DNA of 64,000 bases, from positions 1 through 64,000 of the forward strand of contig CAKTDA010000001.1 in assembly GCA_934541105.1 (NCBI GenBank). Direction: 5' to 3'. The position numbers were made by a program, and so were the translations under genes. Source of the stretch: an uncultured Luteitalea sp. Lineage in GTDB: Bacteria; Acidobacteriota; Vicinamibacteria; Vicinamibacterales; Vicinamibacteraceae. The notes beneath the pieces are model-generated. The model ran no database searches and had not been told where the DNA came from. It saw nothing but the letters and a program-made list of their open reading frames with translations. Of this stretch, positions 1 to 8,263 are shown piece after piece. Numbering within the stretch: position 1 is the stretch's first letter; each line of letters opens with the position of its first letter.

Positions 1-2
1 TC

Positions 3-1163
3 GTCCCGGGCCTCCCCAAGCTCGCGTTCTTTGCCGTCGCGGCGGCATTCGGCGTGGCGGCCTATGCCAATCGCCAGCCGGGAGGGGGCGACGCCGAGGC
101 GGCGCTCGACACCGGCGGCGCGCCCCAGCCGCCCGAACAGAGCGTGGAGACCCTGGCGTCGGTGGATCCCCTCAGTGTCGAAGTCGGCTATGCGCTCATC
201 TCGCTCGTGGACGAGCGGCAGGGCGGCACGCTGCTCCAGCGGGTCAAGGCCATCCGGCGGCAGATCGCCACCGAGACCGGCATGATCGTCCCGCCGGTCC
301 ACGTCGCCGACAACCTGCAGCTCGGCCCGCGGACCTACGCATTGCTCGTGAAGGGCGTGGAAGTGGCGCGTGCCGAGCTCGTGCCGGACCGCCTGCTGGC
401 CATCAACCCGGGCACCGCCACGGGCAGCATCGAGGGCACGACCGCGCGCGAGCCCGCGTTCGGGCTCCCCGCACTCTGGATTCGCACCGAGCAGCGCGAT
501 GCGGCCACGGCCGCCGGGTACACGGTCGTCGATCCGACGACAGCGCTGTCCACGCACCTCTCGGAGATCATCCGGGCCTTCCTGCCGGACCTGCTGACGC
601 GCCAGCACACGAAGGACATGGTCGATCGCGTGGCGCAGCAGTCCCCGCGGCTCGTGGACGACCTCGTGCCGAAGCTGCTCGGCCTCGGCGACGTCCAGCG
701 GGTGCTGCGGCAGCTCCTGCGCGAACGCGTGCCCGTCAAGGACCTCACGACGATCCTGGAGGCGCTCGCGGATGCCGCCGGTCAGACAAAGGATCCCGAC
801 GTCCTCACCGAGACGGTGCGCCAGGCGCTCGGTCGGGCGATCTGCCGGCAGCACCAGTCCGAGCAGGGCGACCTGCCGACGATCAACCTCGCACCGTCCC
901 TCGAGGAGCGCCTGATGCAGGCCATCGTCCGGACCGACCAGGGCATGGTGCTGGCCATCGACCCGAACGACGCACAGCACATGGCCTCGCGCATCGCGCG
1001 CGCCCTCGAAACCGCGGTGGCACAGCCCGTGCTTCTGTGTTCCCCGACGCTGCGTCCTCACCTCTGGCGGTTGTTCACCAGGGTGCTGCCGCAGATGGGG
1101 GTGCTCTCGCACAGCGAGGTGCCGCCGCACGTCAAGGTCGCCCCGGTGGCCGTACTCGATTGA
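3..1163 (+). CDS. flhA: Flagellar export apparatus protein FlhA, C-terminal part (5' truncated by window edge)
   Basis: FlhA is the membrane gate of the flagellar type III export machine; its cytoplasmic domain docks chaperone-substrate complexes. The reading frame is open from base 3 without a start, so the N-terminal membrane domain lies upstream. The first visible residues include the end of the last membrane region (PGLPKLAFFAVAAAFGVAAY), followed by a linker and the cytoplasmic domain. Family hallmarks are the stretch GPRTYALLVKGVEVA, the motif FGLPALWI, GYTVVDPTTALSTHLSEIIR, and LVPKLLGLGDVQRVLRQLL followed by ERVPVKDLTTILEAL. It ends 4 nt before flhF, so it is the head of the visible operon. 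Identity is secure; only the true start is unseen. Confidence 0.96.
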   Translation, partial: VPGLPKLAFFAVAAAFGVAAYANRQPGGGDAEAALDTGGAPQPPEQSVETLASVDPLSVEVGYALISLVDERQGGTLLQRVKAIRRQIATETGMIVPPVHVADNLQLGPRTYALLVKGVEVARAELVPDRLLAINPGTATGSIEGTTAREPAFGLPALWIRTEQRDAATAAGYTVVDPTTALSTHLSEIIRAFLPDLLTRQHTKDMVDRVAQQSPRLVDDLVPKLLGLGDVQRVLRQLLRERVPVKDLTTILEALADAAGQTKDPDVLTETVRQALGRAICRQHQSEQGDLPTINLAPSLEERLMQAIVRTDQGMVLAIDPNDAQHMASRIARALETAVAQPVLLCSPTLRPHLWRLFTRVLPQMGVLSHSEVPPHVKVAPVAVLD

Positions 1164-1167
1164 CGCC

Positions 1168-2178
1168 ATGACTCCTCAGCGTTTCCGCAGTTCCAGCGTT
1201 CGTGACGCCCTCGCCGAGGCCCGTACCGCCCTCGGTCCGTCGGCCCTCGTGCTCGGCACACGCCTCGTCCCGGCTTCCGGCTGGCGTGGGTGGCTGGGCG
1301 GTCGGGAAGTCGAAGTCTCGGCATTTGCCCCCGCGCAGGTGTCGGAGAACCGACGGCAGGTGGTGGACCACGAGGCGGCGAGCACCTACCAGCCCCGGTC
1401 CCCGCAGCCGCCGGTGACCGACAGCCTCGTCGCGCGGCTCATTGCCACCGGGCTCGATCGGGACCTGGCCGAGGCCGTGGCCGACGAGATCCCGCAGGCG
1501 CGCCGCCGCGACGCCTCGCAAGGGCAGATCCGCCAGGCGCTTGCCGCCTGCGTCGAGCCGCTTGCATGTCCGGGCGACGCCATCGGCCGCGTCAACGTCT
1601 TCATCGGCCCCCCGGGCGTCGGCAAGACGACCACCATCGCGAAGATTGCCGCGCAGGCCCGTGCGCGCGGCGAGCAGCGGTTCCGGCTCGTCGCGGCCGA
1701 CGGGTACCGAGTGGGTGCCGTCGAGCAGCTCCGCCTCTACGCCGACATCATCGGCAGCCCGTTCGTGGTCGCGCGGACGCCCGAGGAGATCAGCGCCGCG
1801 GTGGCTGGCAGCAAGCTGCCCGTCCTCGTGGACACGCCCGGCCTCTCGCCGGCAAACGAGGAGGCCGCGGCCTTCTTTGCGGCGCTGTCGGCGCTGCCCG
1901 GCGTCTGCACCCACCTCGTGGTGCCGGCGTCCACCTCGCCGCGGGACTTCGATCGCATCTGGGAGCGCTTCCTCATGGCCGGTGCCGACCGCGTCGTCGT
2001 CTCGAAGATCGACGAAGCCGAGACGGTGATGCCGCTCGTGCGAGCCATTCGCGCGCGCGACGCGCAGGTCTCGCTGCTCGGGTTCGGCCAGCGCATTCCC
2101 GAGGATCTCGCCGAGGGCCAGCCCGAGGCGCTCGCGGCCTGCCTGCTGGGGCAGCTGCCCGTGGCGGTGTCGGCATGA
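1168..2178 (+). CDS. flhF: Flagellar biosynthesis GTPase FlhF
   Basis: FlhF is an SRP-family GTPase that sets where, and in some species how many, flagella are built. The 336-residue protein has a short N-terminal region with the typical opening MTPQRFRSSSVRDALAEA, a helical middle, and an NG-type GTPase domain from about residue 140. The P-loop is GPPGVGKTT (residues 147-155), the G3 motif is DTPGLSP and the G4-like motif is SKIDEAE. ATG at 1168 lies 4 nt after flhA and its stop overlaps the fliA start (ATGA). The usual partner ATPase gene flhG (MinD/FleN family) does not follow it; fliA does. Confidence 0.94.
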   Translation: MTPQRFRSSSVRDALAEARTALGPSALVLGTRLVPASGWRGWLGGREVEVSAFAPAQVSENRRQVVDHEAASTYQPRSPQPPVTDSLVARLIATGLDRDLAEAVADEIPQARRRDASQGQIRQALAACVEPLACPGDAIGRVNVFIGPPGVGKTTTIAKIAAQARARGEQRFRLVAADGYRVGAVEQLRLYADIIGSPFVVARTPEEISAAVAGSKLPVLVDTPGLSPANEEAAAFFAALSALPGVCTHLVVPASTSPRDFDRIWERFLMAGADRVVVSKIDEAETVMPLVRAIRARDAQVSLLGFGQRIPEDLAEGQPEALAACLLGQLPVAVSA

Positions 2179-2966
2179 ACGCACCGCGACAGACCCGTAA
2201 ACGCTCAGGAGAGAACACCGTGCCGGTACTGACTCCGCAGGCGAGCTATGCCGACCGCGATCAGCTGGTGATCGCCCACGTCGGGCTCGTCAAGGCCATG
2301 GCCCACAGGCTGGCGCAGCGCCTGCCGTCGCAGGTCGAGATGACCGACCTCATCAGCGTCGGCGTCATGGGGCTCATCGATGCCGCGGGCCGGTACCGTC
2401 CCTCGATGGGCGTCCCCTTCGACGCGTTCGCGCGCCGGCGCGTCCACGGGGCGATGCTCGACGCCCTCCGGGACCTCGACTGGGCGCCCCGGTCGCTGCG
2501 CCGCATGCGCCGCGAGCTCGATGGCGCCGTGGCCAAGCTGCGGGCCGAACTGAAGCGCGAGCCGACCGAGGACGAGGTCGCGTCGCACATGCAGATGTCG
2601 CCGGCCGAGTACGGCAAGGCCATCGACCAGGTCCGCACGCTCGAAGTCGGGGCGATCCGCCAGCTCGATGCGGCCGGGGAGGACGGACAGCCGCTCCTCG
2701 AGCTGTGCATCGATGCCGACGAGGGGCCCGACGCGCAGCTCGAACGCAAGCAGCTGCGGACCCTCCTGGCGCAGGCCATCATGGAACTGCCCGAACGCGA
2801 GCGGCACATCCTCGCCCTCTACTACGAAGAGGAGATGACGATGGCCGAGATCGGTGCGGTCATCGGCGTCTGCGAGTCCCGCGTGTCGCAGCTGCGGTCG
2901 CTGGCGCTGTCGCGCCTTCGCACGAGCATGAAGGCCCGGCTCCAGAAGCCCGAGGCGCGCGCGTGA
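2175..2966 (+). CDS. fliA: RNA polymerase sigma-28 factor FliA
   Basis: This is the flagellar sigma factor that directs RNA polymerase to late flagellar, filament and chemotaxis promoters. The 263-residue protein shows sigma region 2 (LVIAHVGLVKAMAHRLAQRL, then DLISVGVMGLIDAAGRYRP) and region 4 with a helix-turn-helix (MAEIGAVIGVCESRVSQLRS). The chosen ATG overlaps the flhF stop in an ATGA junction, and its own stop overlaps the GTG of fliM, indicating translational coupling. Sites matching its expected promoter form lie upstream of flgM, fliD, both flagellin genes and two motility/chemotaxis operons in this window, and its anti-sigma FlgM is also encoded here. Confidence 0.94.
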   Translation: MNAPRQTRKRSGENTVPVLTPQASYADRDQLVIAHVGLVKAMAHRLAQRLPSQVEMTDLISVGVMGLIDAAGRYRPSMGVPFDAFARRRVHGAMLDALRDLDWAPRSLRRMRRELDGAVAKLRAELKREPTEDEVASHMQMSPAEYGKAIDQVRTLEVGAIRQLDAAGEDGQPLLELCIDADEGPDAQLERKQLRTLLAQAIMELPERERHILALYYEEEMTMAEIGAVIGVCESRVSQLRSLALSRLRTSMKARLQKPEARA

Positions 2967-3955
2967 GCAAGATCCTCTCGCAGGACGAGATCGACGCGCT
3001 GCTGACATCGGCTGCGTCGCCCGAGTCGGCGACCGTTCCGGCGACCGCCGATGGCGAGTCGTCGGTCATCGTCTACAACTTCCGTCGCCCGGATCGCGTG
3101 GACAAGGAGCAGATCCGCTCGCTCCATTTCCTGCACGACCGGTTCGCCCGCAACATCTCGACGTCGCTCTCGGCCTACCTCCGCACCGTGACCGACGTGA
3201 ACGTGACGTCGGTGGAGCAGTTCACCTATTCGGAGTTCCTGATGTCGGTGCCCGACCCGACGGCGTTCTATGCGATCTCGCTGACGCCGCTCGAGGGCCT
3301 GGCCGCACTCGAACTGAATCCGTCGGTGGCCTTCTCGATGATCGACCGCATGCTCGGCGGCTCGGGCCGCGGGATGGCGCCGACGCGCGGGCTGACCGAG
3401 ATCGAGCACAACGTGATCGACGGCGTCGTGAAGCTCGTGCTCGAGCACCTGACCGAGACGTGGCGCAACATCGTGGACGTCAGGTTCCGCGTCAACGGCC
3501 GCGATACGCGCCCGCAGATGCTCCAGGTCGCGGCGCCGAACGAAGTCGTCGTGCTCATCGGCTTCGACATCAAGATCGGCGACGCGCGGGGCATGCTCAA
3601 CTTCTGCCTGCCGGCGACGGCCATCGAGACGGTGGGCGACTCGTTCACCCATACCTGGTACCGCACGCACCGTGAGCCGACGCTCGACGACCGCCAGCAG
3701 TTCTGGCAGACGCTCGGCCGGCTGCCCGTCGAAGTGACCGCGACGGTCGAGACGACCCTGCCCGCGCGCGACGTGCTCGAACTGGCGCCTGGTGACGTGA
3801 TTGCCCTGGGGCACCGGCTCGACGACCCGCTGCAGGTGCGCGTCTGCGACACGGTGAAGTTCGAGGCGTTCCCGATGCAGCAGCACGGTCGCGCCGGCGT
3901 CCGTCTCCTCCAGCCGGCCGTTGCTGCGGCCCATTCGGAGTTGGCCCATGGTTGA
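2963..3955 (+). CDS. fliM: Flagellar motor switch protein FliM
   Basis: FliM is the C-ring protein that receives CheY-P and sets rotation direction. The 330-residue product starts with the CheY-P-binding peptide (LSQDEIDALL), followed by a CheC-like middle domain (FLHDRFARNISTSLSAYLRT onward, with SMIDRMLGG) and a C-terminal SpoA domain (LPVEVTATVETTLPARDVLE). GTG at 2963 is chosen because it forms a GTGA overlap with the fliA stop and puts the conserved peptide at the N-terminus; longer in-frame starts would run into fliA. The gene overlaps fliN by 8 nt. Lying directly after fliA is an unusual order. Confidence 0.95.
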   Translation: MSKILSQDEIDALLTSAASPESATVPATADGESSVIVYNFRRPDRVDKEQIRSLHFLHDRFARNISTSLSAYLRTVTDVNVTSVEQFTYSEFLMSVPDPTAFYAISLTPLEGLAALELNPSVAFSMIDRMLGGSGRGMAPTRGLTEIEHNVIDGVVKLVLEHLTETWRNIVDVRFRVNGRDTRPQMLQVAAPNEVVVLIGFDIKIGDARGMLNFCLPATAIETVGDSFTHTWYRTHREPTLDDRQQFWQTLGRLPVEVTATVETTLPARDVLELAPGDVIALGHRLDDPLQVRVCDTVKFEAFPMQQHGRAGVRLLQPAVAAAHSELAHG

Positions 3956-4736
3956 CACCACCACGATCATCGACGCGCTCGCCAGGAACTTGAGCGACGC
4001 GCTCGGCACCATCACCGGTGCGGCGGTACGCGCGATGCCGGCCGTCGGCGACACCGCCGTGGACTGGCAGGTGTCGGTGCAGGCCGGGGGAGACGCCGCC
4101 GGCACCGCATGGGTCGGCCTCACGCAGGCCGGCGCCACGCAACTTGTTGCCGCAATCCTCGGCGATCCGAGCCTCGTGGCCGATGCCGACATCGTCGACA
4201 CGCTGCGGGAACTGGTCGGGCAGGCCGCGGCTGCTCACGTCAACGGCGACGGCAAGGGACTCACGCTCGACGTCGAGGCGCCCGTCGCCGCCACCGAACC
4301 GGTCCCCTCGGACGCCCGCGCCTACGACCTCATGGTCGGGACCGGCGAGCCGATCCGCCTCGTCGGCTGGGGACGCATCGTGGCCGGACGGGCAGACGCC
4401 CCGGCGCGGCCGGTGGCTGCAGCGCCGTCACCAGCGGCGATGGCTGCGGTGCCGGGCGAGCCGGTGCCGATGCCGCGCAACCTCGACGTCGTGCTCGATA
4501 TCGAGCTGCCGATCACCGTGCGGTTCGGCATGACGGAGATGACGCTCGAGAGCCTCGCGCGCCTCGGGCCCGGCTCGATGATCGACCTCGATCGGTCGCC
4601 TGACGATCCCGTCGAGGTGCTCGTCAACGGTCGGCTCGTCGCCCGTGGACAGGTCGTCGTGGTGTCGGGCTTCTACGGCGTGCGCGTGAACGACGTCGTC
4701 AGCCCGGCCGATCGGCTGCGCAGCCTGGAACTGTAA
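3948..4736 (+). CDS. fliN: Flagellar motor switch protein FliN/FliY type
   Basis: The C-terminal SpoA domain (about residues 180-262, with LDVVLDIELPITVRFG and VNGRLVARGQVVVVSGFYGV) is the classic FliN domain that forms the base of the C ring and binds export components. The protein is 262 residues, much longer than a minimal FliN. Its N-terminal half looks like a CheC/CheX-like phosphatase fold, with a helix DIVDTLRELVGQAAAAHVN at the place where active CheC has an E-x2-N signature; here N is replaced by Q, so phosphatase activity is doubtful. The layout resembles FliY. ATG at 3948 overlaps fliM by 8 nt, consistent with coupled synthesis. Confidence 0.9.
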   Translation: MVDTTTIIDALARNLSDALGTITGAAVRAMPAVGDTAVDWQVSVQAGGDAAGTAWVGLTQAGATQLVAAILGDPSLVADADIVDTLRELVGQAAAAHVNGDGKGLTLDVEAPVAATEPVPSDARAYDLMVGTGEPIRLVGWGRIVAGRADAPARPVAAAPSPAAMAAVPGEPVPMPRNLDVVLDIELPITVRFGMTEMTLESLARLGPGSMIDLDRSPDDPVEVLVNGRLVARGQVVVVSGFYGVRVNDVVSPADRLRSLEL

Positions 4737-4742
4737 GGAGAG

Positions 4743-5171
4743 ATGTCCGTGACTCTGCCGATGACCGTCCTGACCGCCGTCCTGCTGCTGGCCACGGGCG
4801 TGCTGCTCCTCGTGGCGACGCGCCTCGTGAAGGCCCTTCGCCACACCGTCGAACTCGAACAGCGGATTGCACGGCTCCAGGAAGGCCTCAACCTCCTGAC
4901 CGACACCACCGAAACCGGCTTCCGCCAGGTCGCCGCCGAAGTCGAGCGGCTCTCGGGGCTCGCGGGGGCGCCGGTCGCGACCCCGGTCACGCGTCCGACG
5001 GCCGCGCGGCTGCGTGCCGCGACCCGTCATGGCCGGAGCGTCAAGGAGATCGCGGCGGCCGAGCAGGTGTCGGAGGGCGAGGTCCGCCTGCGCCTGTCGA
5101 TCGCCGAAGCCGGTGCGAAGGGACGCGGCCGGAAGACCGCCACACGGGGCCATGCGGCGCTGCGGGGATGA
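4743..5171 (+). CDS. Small membrane-anchored protein with coiled coil and HTH-like tail, flagellar operon
   Basis: Function unknown. The 142-residue protein has one N-terminal membrane segment (about residues 7-26, MTVLTAVLLLATGVLLLVAT), then a helical, probably coiled-coil stretch (residues 30-80), and a helix-turn-helix-like piece (HGRSVKEIAAAEQVSEGEVR, about residues 97-116). This architecture resembles the DUF2802/DUF6115-type proteins found in flagellar operons of other phyla, an analogy from domain order rather than a proven match. GGAGAG precedes the ATG, and its end overlaps the next gene by 20 nt. Likely a cytoplasm-facing accessory factor of flagellar assembly. Confidence 0.8.
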   Translation: MSVTLPMTVLTAVLLLATGVLLLVATRLVKALRHTVELEQRIARLQEGLNLLTDTTETGFRQVAAEVERLSGLAGAPVATPVTRPTAARLRAATRHGRSVKEIAAAEQVSEGEVRLRLSIAEAGAKGRGRKTATRGHAALRG

Positions 5172-5943
5172 CGCCTGCCGCGCGTGGCCCCTCCAGCGCG
5201 CCCTGCGCCGGGGGCTGCGCTTCGACGGCACCTGGTTTTGCCAGGCCGCGTGCCTTGCCGCGAGCGTGGCGCGCCAGTTGACGTCGCTCGAGCCGCCGCG
5301 CATCGTGCGCGTGCCGGCCATGCCGCCCGTGCGGCTCGGCGCCACCCTCGTGGCGTCGCGCGCGGTCACGCCGGCCGTCATCGACAGGGCGCTGGCGCTG
5401 CAGGCGCGAAGCGGCCGTCGCCTCGGTGCCGAGCTCCTGGCCATGGGTGCCGTGGACGAGGGCACGCTCACGCACGCCCTCGCCCGCCAGGCCGGGATCG
5501 GTTTCCTGGCCCGCGTCGAGGTCGACACCGTCCGCCGGCCCGTGGCCGGCCTCTCGCGCGTCGTCGTGGAGGCTCTCGGCGTCGTGCCGCTCGAGGTCGA
5601 GCGCGACGGCTCGCTCAGGCTTGCGGTCGGCGCGCCGCTCCCGCGCACCGCGATTGCCGCGCTGCAGTCTGGAACCGGCCTGCGCATGCGCCCCTACCTC
5701 GTGAGCGACGCGCTGCTCGAGACGTTGCTCGGGGCTTACGGGACTGCCGGACCGGTCCCGGCGCCTCCGCTCGGTGTCGGACGGCTGTCGGCCGAACAGG
5801 CTGCGCGTCGGATTGCCGACGCTGCGGGCGCGGGCCGCGCGGAGACATGGCATCACACATGGGGTCCGGGATTTGCATGGGTACGCCTCGACGGTGCGTC
5901 GGGCAGTGAGGACCTGATCGTCACGGCGGCATCGACGGAGTAG
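5152..5943 (+). CDS. Cysteine-pair (zinc-ribbon-like) + MshEN/GspE-N domain protein in flagellar operon
   Basis: The 263-residue protein starts with a compact Cys module: CGDDAC at residues 4-9 and FCQAAC around residues 29-34, a likely metal-binding knuckle. A segment then matches the N-terminal domain of GspE/PilB ATPases (MshEN/T2SSE_N), with LGATLVASRAVTPAVIDRAL and LGAELLAMGAVDEGTLTHAL. In type II secretion and type IV pili that domain binds c-di-GMP or docks the ATPase to the membrane. There is no ATPase domain. ATG at 5152 is chosen because it lies 20 nt inside the previous gene and keeps the Cys module; the frame upstream has shadow composition. Its role in motility is unknown. Confidence 0.75.
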   Translation: MRRCGDDACRAWPLQRALRRGLRFDGTWFCQAACLAASVARQLTSLEPPRIVRVPAMPPVRLGATLVASRAVTPAVIDRALALQARSGRRLGAELLAMGAVDEGTLTHALARQAGIGFLARVEVDTVRRPVAGLSRVVVEALGVVPLEVERDGSLRLAVGAPLPRTAIAALQSGTGLRMRPYLVSDALLETLLGAYGTAGPVPAPPLGVGRLSAEQAARRIADAAGAGRAETWHHTWGPGFAWVRLDGASGSEDLIVTAASTE

Positions 5944-5945
5944 AC

Positions 5946-6674
5946 ATGGCAGGCGGCACTTACGCAGCACTGAGCGGACTACGGACGCGGATGGAGCAGC
6001 TCGATCGACTCGCTGCCGACATCGCGAACGCCAAGACCGCCGGGTACAAGGCCGAGCGGGTCACCACGAACGCGGCCGAGCGGCCGGACTTCGGCAAGGC
6101 GCTCCAGGCCGCCGTCGACGTCACGCCGGGGCCCGGGCACCTGGACTTCCGTGCCGGCTCGTTCGAGAAGACGGGACGCGATCTCGACTTCGCGATCGAG
6201 GGCCGCGGGTTCTTCGTCGTGGACACGCCCCAGGGGCCGCGGTACACGCGCAACGGCAACTTCTCGCTGGCGGCCGACGGCACGGTGACAACCGCCGACG
6301 GCCACGCGGTGCAGACCGCCGACGGCCCGCTGCGCGTCGGCCGAACCCCGGGCGCCATCAGCGTTGCCGACGACGGGACGGTGAGCGTCGGGGCACAGAG
6401 CGTCGGCCGGCTGCGTGTCGTGGACTTCGGCGACTACTCGGAACTCCAGCGCGAGGACCTCGGCCGCTTCCGCGCCCCGGCAACCACGACGCCCGTCGAT
6501 GCGTCGGGCGCCTCGGTGCGCGCGGGCCTGCTCGAGGGGTCGAACGTGTCGGTGGTGGACCGGATGGTCGCGCTGACGGAAGTGGCGCGCGGCTTCGAGG
6601 CCCTGCAGCGCGGCATGAACATCCTCAGCACCGAACTCGATGGCCGTGCCATCTCGGAGCTGGGGCGGCGGTAG
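5946..6674 (+). CDS. flgF: Flagellar proximal rod protein FlgF
   Basis: FlgF forms part of the proximal rod in the periplasm. The 242-residue protein has the N-terminal rod/hook helix (ALSGLRTRMEQLDRLAADIA then NAKTAGYKAER), the central DFAIEGRGFFVV motif with YTRNGNFSLAADGTV, and the C-terminal helix (LLEGSNVSVVDRMVALTEVA then RGFEALQRGMNILSTELD). The family consensus at the N-terminus is N-x-N-T-x-G; here it is NAKTAGYK. The ATG follows the preceding stop by 2 nt. The 112-nt gap to flgG holds a perfect inverted repeat. Confidence 0.92.
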   Translation: MAGGTYAALSGLRTRMEQLDRLAADIANAKTAGYKAERVTTNAAERPDFGKALQAAVDVTPGPGHLDFRAGSFEKTGRDLDFAIEGRGFFVVDTPQGPRYTRNGNFSLAADGTVTTADGHAVQTADGPLRVGRTPGAISVADDGTVSVGAQSVGRLRVVDFGDYSELQREDLGRFRAPATTTPVDASGASVRAGLLEGSNVSVVDRMVALTEVARGFEALQRGMNILSTELDGRAISELGRR

Positions 6675-6692
6675 GGGGAGATCGATTCGTAG

Positions 6693-6714
6693 CCGTCGAC
6701 CTTCAGGTCGACGG
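6693..6714. repeat. Perfect 9-bp inverted repeat between flgF and flgG
   Basis: CCGTCGACC and GGTCGACGG flank a TTCA loop. The hairpin is perfect but is not followed by a T-run on either strand, so it is not a convincing rho-independent terminator. It could be a dispersed palindromic (REP-like) element, an mRNA processing or stability hairpin, or a partial attenuator between two rod genes. No second copy was noticed in this window. Confidence 0.7.
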
Positions 6715-6786
6715 ACCGATTCGCTCGGAAATCGCCGGCGGACACGGTCCCCGCCGCACCGGTAATCGACAGATCGAGGACGAGAC

Positions 6787-7575
6787 ATGATTCGAGCGAT
6801 GTACACCGCCGCGAGCGGCATGAATGCGCAGCAGGCCAACATCGACAACATCGCGCACAACCTCGCCAACGTGAACACGTCCGGCTTCAAGAAGAGCCGC
6901 GTCGAGTTCGAGGACCTGGTCTACCAGCAGGTGACCGCGCCCGGGACGCCGACAGATGCCACGGCGGAATCGCCCGTCGGCATCGAGCTCGGGCTCGGTG
7001 CCAAGCCGGTCGCCATCTCGCGCGACTTCGCGAGCGGCAACCTGCGGGCAACGAACGCGCCGTACGACGTCGCGATCGAGGGCCGCGGCTTCCTCCAGGT
7101 CACGCTGCCCGACGGGCAGCTCGCCTACACACGCTCGGGCAACCTCCACGTGAACCAGGAGGGGACGCTCGTCACCAACGAAGGCTACGTCCTCGAGCCG
7201 TCGATCACGATCCCGCCCAATGCGGTCTCGGTGACCATCGCCAAGGACGGCATCGTCTCGGCCACGGTGGCGGGCGAGAGCGCGCCGCAGCAGGTGGGGT
7301 CGATCCAGATCGCCGCCTTCCAGAACCCGGCGGGCCTGCACGCGATGGGCAGCAACCTGTTCACCGTGACGACCGCGTCCGGCGACCCGATAACTGGGCT
7401 GCCCGGCACGGACGGACTCGGCACGCTCCAGCAGGGGTTCCTCGAGGAATCCAACGTCAGCATCGTCGAGGAGATGGTCAACATGATCCTCGGCCAGCGC
7501 GCATACGAGGCCAACTCGAAGGTGATTCGCACCGCCGACGAGATGCTGGCGCAGGTGAACAACCTTGCGCGCTGA
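6787..7575 (+). CDS. flgG: Flagellar distal rod protein FlgG
   Basis: FlgG polymerises into the distal rod that crosses the periplasm through the P and L rings. At 262 residues it has the family's usual length. It shows MIRAMYTAASGMNAQQANID, the signature NLANVNTSGFKKSRVEFEDL, YDVAIEGRGFLQV, YTRSGNLHVNQEGTLVTNEG and the C-terminal LEESNVSIVEEMVNMILGQR followed by AYEANSKVIRTADEML. Its end overlaps the start of flgA by 11 nt. Confidence 0.97.
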   Translation: MIRAMYTAASGMNAQQANIDNIAHNLANVNTSGFKKSRVEFEDLVYQQVTAPGTPTDATAESPVGIELGLGAKPVAISRDFASGNLRATNAPYDVAIEGRGFLQVTLPDGQLAYTRSGNLHVNQEGTLVTNEGYVLEPSITIPPNAVSVTIAKDGIVSATVAGESAPQQVGSIQIAAFQNPAGLHAMGSNLFTVTTASGDPITGLPGTDGLGTLQQGFLEESNVSIVEEMVNMILGQRAYEANSKVIRTADEMLAQVNNLAR

Positions 7576-8263
7576 TCGCACCTGGTGCGCGGTCGTCGTG
7601 CTGCTCGCCACCACGTGGGCCGCGCCGCTTGCCGCGCAGCCGCGTGTCGAGGCGGCCGTGGCGGTTGCCACCGACGCGGTGCGCGACGCATTCGGCGGCG
7701 ATGCCGACGTGACGCTCGACGGCCCGGTGCTCTCTATCGTGCCCGGTGCGGACGCGATTGCGGTGGCCGTGCCCGAACCGACGAGCCGGACCGGCGGCCG
7801 CGTGCGCTTCGTGCTGTACGACGACCGGGAGCCGCGCCGCCGCGTGGGACGCCTCACGGCCGACGTGCGCGTCGCCGCGCCGCACCTGCGCGCCCGGCAG
7901 GCGATCCGGCCTGCCACCGTCCTGACGCCCGACCTCGTCGAGCAGGTCCGCGCCGACATCGGCCGCCAGCCCTTCGACGTGCTGCCCACGCTCGCCCAGG
8001 CCGCGGACGCCAGCACGCGCGGTGCGTTGCGCGAAGGCGACGTGGTCACGACGGTCGCGCTGGCGATTCGCCCGCTCGTGGCATCGGGTGACGAGGTGGT
8101 GACCGTGGCGCGCGTCGGAGCGCTCGAAGTGCGCGGTCGCGCGATTGCGGCGCAGTCGGGCGCACTCGGCGACACGGTCATCGTCGTGAACCCGGACAGC
8201 CGCCGGCGCCTGCGCGGGCGCGTGGTCGGGGACGACGTCGTGGAGGTGCTGCATGGTTCGTAA
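7565..8263 (+). CDS. flgA: Flagellar basal-body P-ring formation protein FlgA
   Basis: FlgA is the periplasmic chaperone for FlgI during P-ring assembly. The 232-residue protein has an N-terminal signal peptide (VVVLLATTWAAPLAAQ, cleavage expected after AAQ or nearby) and the C-terminal SAF/ChapFlgA region with ARQAIRPATVLTPDLVE and LREGDVVTT. The start is TTG at 7565 inside the end of flgG; no ATG or GTG lies between it and the signal peptide. Overlaps on both sides (flgG by 11 nt, flgH by 11 nt) argue for coupled translation. The N-terminal half is divergent, as is normal for FlgA. Confidence 0.88.
   Translation: MRADRTWCAVVVLLATTWAAPLAAQPRVEAAVAVATDAVRDAFGGDADVTLDGPVLSIVPGADAIAVAVPEPTSRTGGRVRFVLYDDREPRRRVGRLTADVRVAAPHLRARQAIRPATVLTPDLVEQVRADIGRQPFDVLPTLAQAADASTRGALREGDVVTTVALAIRPLVASGDEVVTVARVGALEVRGRAIAAQSGALGDTVIVVNPDSRRRLRGRVVGDDVVEVLHGS

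Noticed and set aside
6696..6722. ACCGATTC 11 bp after TCGACCTT before flgG as a sigma-28 promoter
   Set aside because: The -35 matches only 4 of 8 bases and lies inside the inverted repeat; rod genes are not usually late promoters.
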